Positions 63,901-64,000 of a stretch of DNA of 64,000 nt are shown piece by piece (position 1 is the stretch's first letter; every line of letters begins with the position of its first letter). The stretch is from contig CM035807.1 of the NCBI GenBank assembly GCA_020466095.1, forward strand, positions 80,580,166 to 80,644,165, in the 5' to 3' direction. Made by a program: the position numbers and the translations under genes. The notes under the pieces were generated by a model, which made no database searches, was not told the DNA's origin, and saw only the letters and a program-made list of their open reading frames with translations. The stretch is from Chlorops oryzae. Lineage: Eukaryota; Arthropoda; Insecta; Diptera; Chloropidae.

Positions 63901-64000
63901 TATCGAATTGTTGTGGGTTTAAATACTATATTGTCATATTGGGGAAGTAAAATTTTTTTCTTCAAAAGGTATGGTTGTATCACACTATTCGCAATGACTG

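Larger units (their letters stand above)
54793..64000 (-). other. Intron or upstream DNA of the exchanger
   Basis: 9.2 kb without a recognisable exon on either strand; in particular no alpha-1 repeat. It holds worn copies of the GGGCAACAG MITE (55803-56060, 57750-57990), and a stretch at 58480-58690 whose wording (CCAAATTTCATCGAAATCGATACG) recalls dispersed fly repeats. A GAGAGAGCCAG simple repeat is at about 61285-61330. Remaining reading frames look random. Confidence 0.55.

Overview
The window looks like nuclear DNA from a higher fly (Diptera, Brachycera). It is AT-rich with small GT-AG introns and carries two recognisable genes, both on the minus strand. Drp1 (dynamin-related protein 1, mitochondrial and peroxisomal fission GTPase) is complete. 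The 3' part of a K+-dependent Na+/Ca2+ exchanger closest to Nckx30C/NCKX1-2 is present. In Drosophila both lie on chromosome arm 2L, so finding them together suits a fly Muller B segment (inference). Transposon remains typical of flies fill the introns: mini-me/DINE-like, PIF/Harbinger-type, hAT, a tRNA-derived SINE and a LINE tail. The exact species cannot be told from the sequence; a tephritid-like fly is a guess.

Layout. (1) 1-12204: a tandem satellite of about 154 bp per unit, interrupted at about 3.65-6.1 kb by a degraded stretch that looks like a blend of satellite and another sequence. (2) 12205-16140: a truncated second copy of the Drp1 3' half, missing the whole GTPase domain, followed by an 0.8 kb AT-rich spacer. 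(3) 16141-18810: a second block of the same satellite. (4) 18811-25082: a 525 bp foldback element, then the intact seven-exon Drp1 gene (731 codons plus stop). The two Drp1 3' segments (12225-15332 and 19021-22127) differ by about one substitution and three single-base indels in 3.1 kb, so the duplication is either very young or an assembly artefact. (5) 25083-32248: the Drp1 5' region with two small inverted-repeat elements and a DRE-like site, then 5.6 kb of AT-rich DNA without genes that may hold the exchanger's 3' UTR. (6) 32249-54792: the last four exons of the exchanger, separated by introns of 8.7, 0.45 and 12.6 kb. (7) 54793-64000: intron or upstream DNA of the same gene; the N-terminal exons (alpha-1 repeat) are not in the window.

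The introns hold the clearest mobile-element architecture. A PIF/Harbinger-type MITE (TTA target duplication) has a palindromic hAT element inserted in it. The hAT element has an 8-bp target duplication and two opposed copies of the transposase C-terminus. Other elements include a SINE with a 10-bp target duplication, a 1.1 kb TIR element with a transposase-like ORF, and several copies of a 260 bp MITE beginning TA-GGGCAACAG. No bacterial-type operons, CRISPR arrays or rRNA genes were seen.
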